The notes beneath the pieces were generated by a model. The model saw only the letters and a list, made by a program, of their open reading frames with translations. It searched no databases and had not been told where the DNA came from. From positions 1-6,072 of the forward strand of contig DCPV01000211.1 of assembly GCA_002323775.1 (NCBI GenBank): a stretch of 6,072 nt of DNA, in the 5' to 3' direction. This DNA is from Firmicutes bacterium UBA1535. Lineage in GTDB: Bacteria; Bacillota; Clostridia; Tissierellales; Sedimentibacteraceae. Of this stretch, positions 4,844-6,072 are shown in pieces. Each line of letters opens with the position of its first letter. The stretch's first letter is position 1. The position numbers and the translations under genes were made by a program.

Positions 4844-6061
4844 TTGAATTGTATAGAGTTTAAAGAATTAATACAAGATTATATAGATGATGAGTTTGAT
4901 GACTCAACCATGTTGACGAGCGAAATAAAAAAAGAATTTGAAGAACATATGGAAGCTTGTCCTGCCTGTAAAGCAGAATTTACTGTATATCAAAAAATGA
5001 TTAACAGTATTCACGCCTTGAAGCCTGAAAAATTGCCAGAGGGATATTGCAAGAGGCTAAACACAAAGATTAAATCAGCAAGAGTTGATATTATTAGAAA
5101 GAAGCGTATCAATTTCACAAAGTATGTCGGGATTGCAGCAACATTTATCCTGGTTGTCTTTGCAGTAAACTTTGCATTAAGCAATCTAGGTGGTTATTCT
5201 AAAAATGCACGTGATATGGCTATAAATGAAAATTCTGGTTCTTATGAAAGCAAAGGCTTAGCGGACGCCGGTAATCCACCGGAATCACCTAAATCAGAAG
5301 GGTCAAATGAATTTACTAAAGACGACAGTTCTTCTAATCAAACGCAGGGTCTTTTAGCAGCAAAGATGGCTCCTCAAGAAAAAATTATTAAATCAGGCAG
5401 CCTGTATATTGAAACTATAGAATTTGATAAACTTGTTGAGAGCTTAAATCAAGAGATTAGGGATAAGAATGGATATATAGAAAATAGTGAGATATCCATA
5501 AGAGTAAAGACAGAAAATAAATCATATAGATATGCTAATTTAAACATTAGAGTTCCACAGGAATTATTTGATGACATAATAAAGTTTATTGAGGAAAGAT
5601 CTGATGTAAATAGTAGAAATATAAGTGAAAGTGATGTAACGAAGAACTACTATGACAAGCAGAATGTTATAACAAACTTGGAAATTCAAGAGAGCAGGCT
5701 TAGAGAGCTTTATAGCAAAGCAGAAAATATTACAGATATATTAGCTCTTGAAAACGAGATTAGAAGAATTAGAACTGAAATAGATGCCAATAGCTTTGAT
5801 TTAAGAGATATTGATGACAGAGTAAGCATGGCAACTATCCAATTAAGTATAACAGAGCGTGGAGACAAGGAAGTAAATATTAAGGCTGAGGATGGATTAT
5901 GGACTAGAGCAAAAAAAGGTTTTATTAAAACAACTAACAGCATAATAGCTTTCATACAATCCTTAATAATTTGGTTAATTTCATATGCACTGTTTATAAT
6001 TCCAGTTGTAATTGTTGGAATTATAATATACAGACGTGTAAAGAAGAATAAAAGAAGCTAG
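4844..6061 (+). CDS. Membrane zinc-finger anti-sigma factor fused to a DUF4349-like domain
   Basis: Probable anti-sigma factor that holds the upstream ECF sigma factor at the membrane, 405 aa. Residues 1-50 form a ZAS-type zinc finger: Cys3 with the motif H35-x3-C39-x2-C42, the usual ligand set of anti-sigma domains. A first transmembrane helix lies at about 94-112. A low-complexity Ser/Gly/Asn/Pro linker follows (about 113-175). Then comes a domain (about 178-340) starting EKIIKSGSLYIE, with a likely coiled coil at 272-318, which I read as DUF4349. A second transmembrane segment (about 367-395) ends in the basic tail RRVKKNKRS. By the positive-inside rule both ends are cytoplasmic and the DUF4349-like part is extracytoplasmic, anchored on both sides. 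Many ZAS proteins have a single helix, so this is a larger sensor than usual. Translation starts at TTG with a strong Shine-Dalgarno site. The partner sigma is inferred from adjacency; the signal is unknown. Confidence 0.85.
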   Translation: MNCIEFKELIQDYIDDEFDDSTMLTSEIKKEFEEHMEACPACKAEFTVYQKMINSIHALKPEKLPEGYCKRLNTKIKSARVDIIRKKRINFTKYVGIAATFILVVFAVNFALSNLGGYSKNARDMAINENSGSYESKGLADAGNPPESPKSEGSNEFTKDDSSSNQTQGLLAAKMAPQEKIIKSGSLYIETIEFDKLVESLNQEIRDKNGYIENSEISIRVKTENKSYRYANLNIRVPQELFDDIIKFIEERSDVNSRNISESDVTKNYYDKQNVITNLEIQESRLRELYSKAENITDILALENEIRRIRTEIDANSFDLRDIDDRVSMATIQLSITERGDKEVNIKAEDGLWTRAKKGFIKTTNSIIAFIQSLIIWLISYALFIIPVVIVGIIIYRRVKKNKRS

Positions 6062-6072
6062 TATTTTGTAAA

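Noticed and set aside
1..6072. CRISPR arrays, tRNA or rRNA genes, insertion sequences or phage attachment sites
   Set aside because: No repeated spacer-like units, no cloverleaf-like or rRNA sequences, no transposase or terminal repeats were seen.

Overview
The window is AT-rich DNA with Firmicute-type signals: consensus-like sigma-A promoters with 17-nt spacers, strong purine-rich Shine-Dalgarno sites, many AGA and ATA codons, and intrinsic terminators. The proteins are also typical of low-GC Firmicutes, most likely an anaerobic Clostridia-type bacterium. This assignment is inference from composition and gene types; no rRNA or other species marker is present. All genes lie on the + strand.

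Region 1 (about 1-1130): a 346-aa protein with a C-terminal ArsR-type winged helix and a long N-terminal domain I cannot assign with confidence. It ends in a perfect 16-bp stem terminator.

Region 2 (about 1131-3870): a near-consensus promoter (TTGACA, 17 nt, TATACT) starts immediately after that terminator and drives a three-gene ABC-2 exporter operon of one ATPase and two different membrane subunits. A perfect 12-bp palindrome sits at the expected transcription start and is the best candidate operator for the upstream regulator. The simplest model is an ArsR-like repressor controlling an adjacent efflux or self-protection pump of unknown substrate. A 12-bp stem terminator follows the operon; its U-tract is better for minus-strand than for plus-strand transcripts.

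Region 3 (about 3870-4249): 380 nt without a supported gene. The first 200 nt contain only AT-rich inverted repeats. The last 180 nt hold a stacked promoter region: two sigma-A-type promoters and, closest to the gene, an ECF-type promoter (GGGAAC, 16 nt, CGTCTA) framed by an 8-bp inverted repeat.

Region 4 (4250-6061): an ECF sigma factor followed 12 nt later by its likely membrane anti-sigma factor. The anti-sigma protein has an N-terminal zinc-finger (ZAS) domain, a transmembrane helix, a serine-rich linker, a DUF4349-like extracytoplasmic domain with a coiled coil, and a second C-terminal transmembrane helix. The sigma gene is probably autoregulated from the ECF promoter and held inactive by the membrane partner until an envelope signal arrives.

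Nothing here requires a wholly new system. The most interesting items are the doubly anchored anti-sigma/DUF4349 fusion, the layered sigma promoters, and the long N-terminal domain of the ArsR-like regulator.
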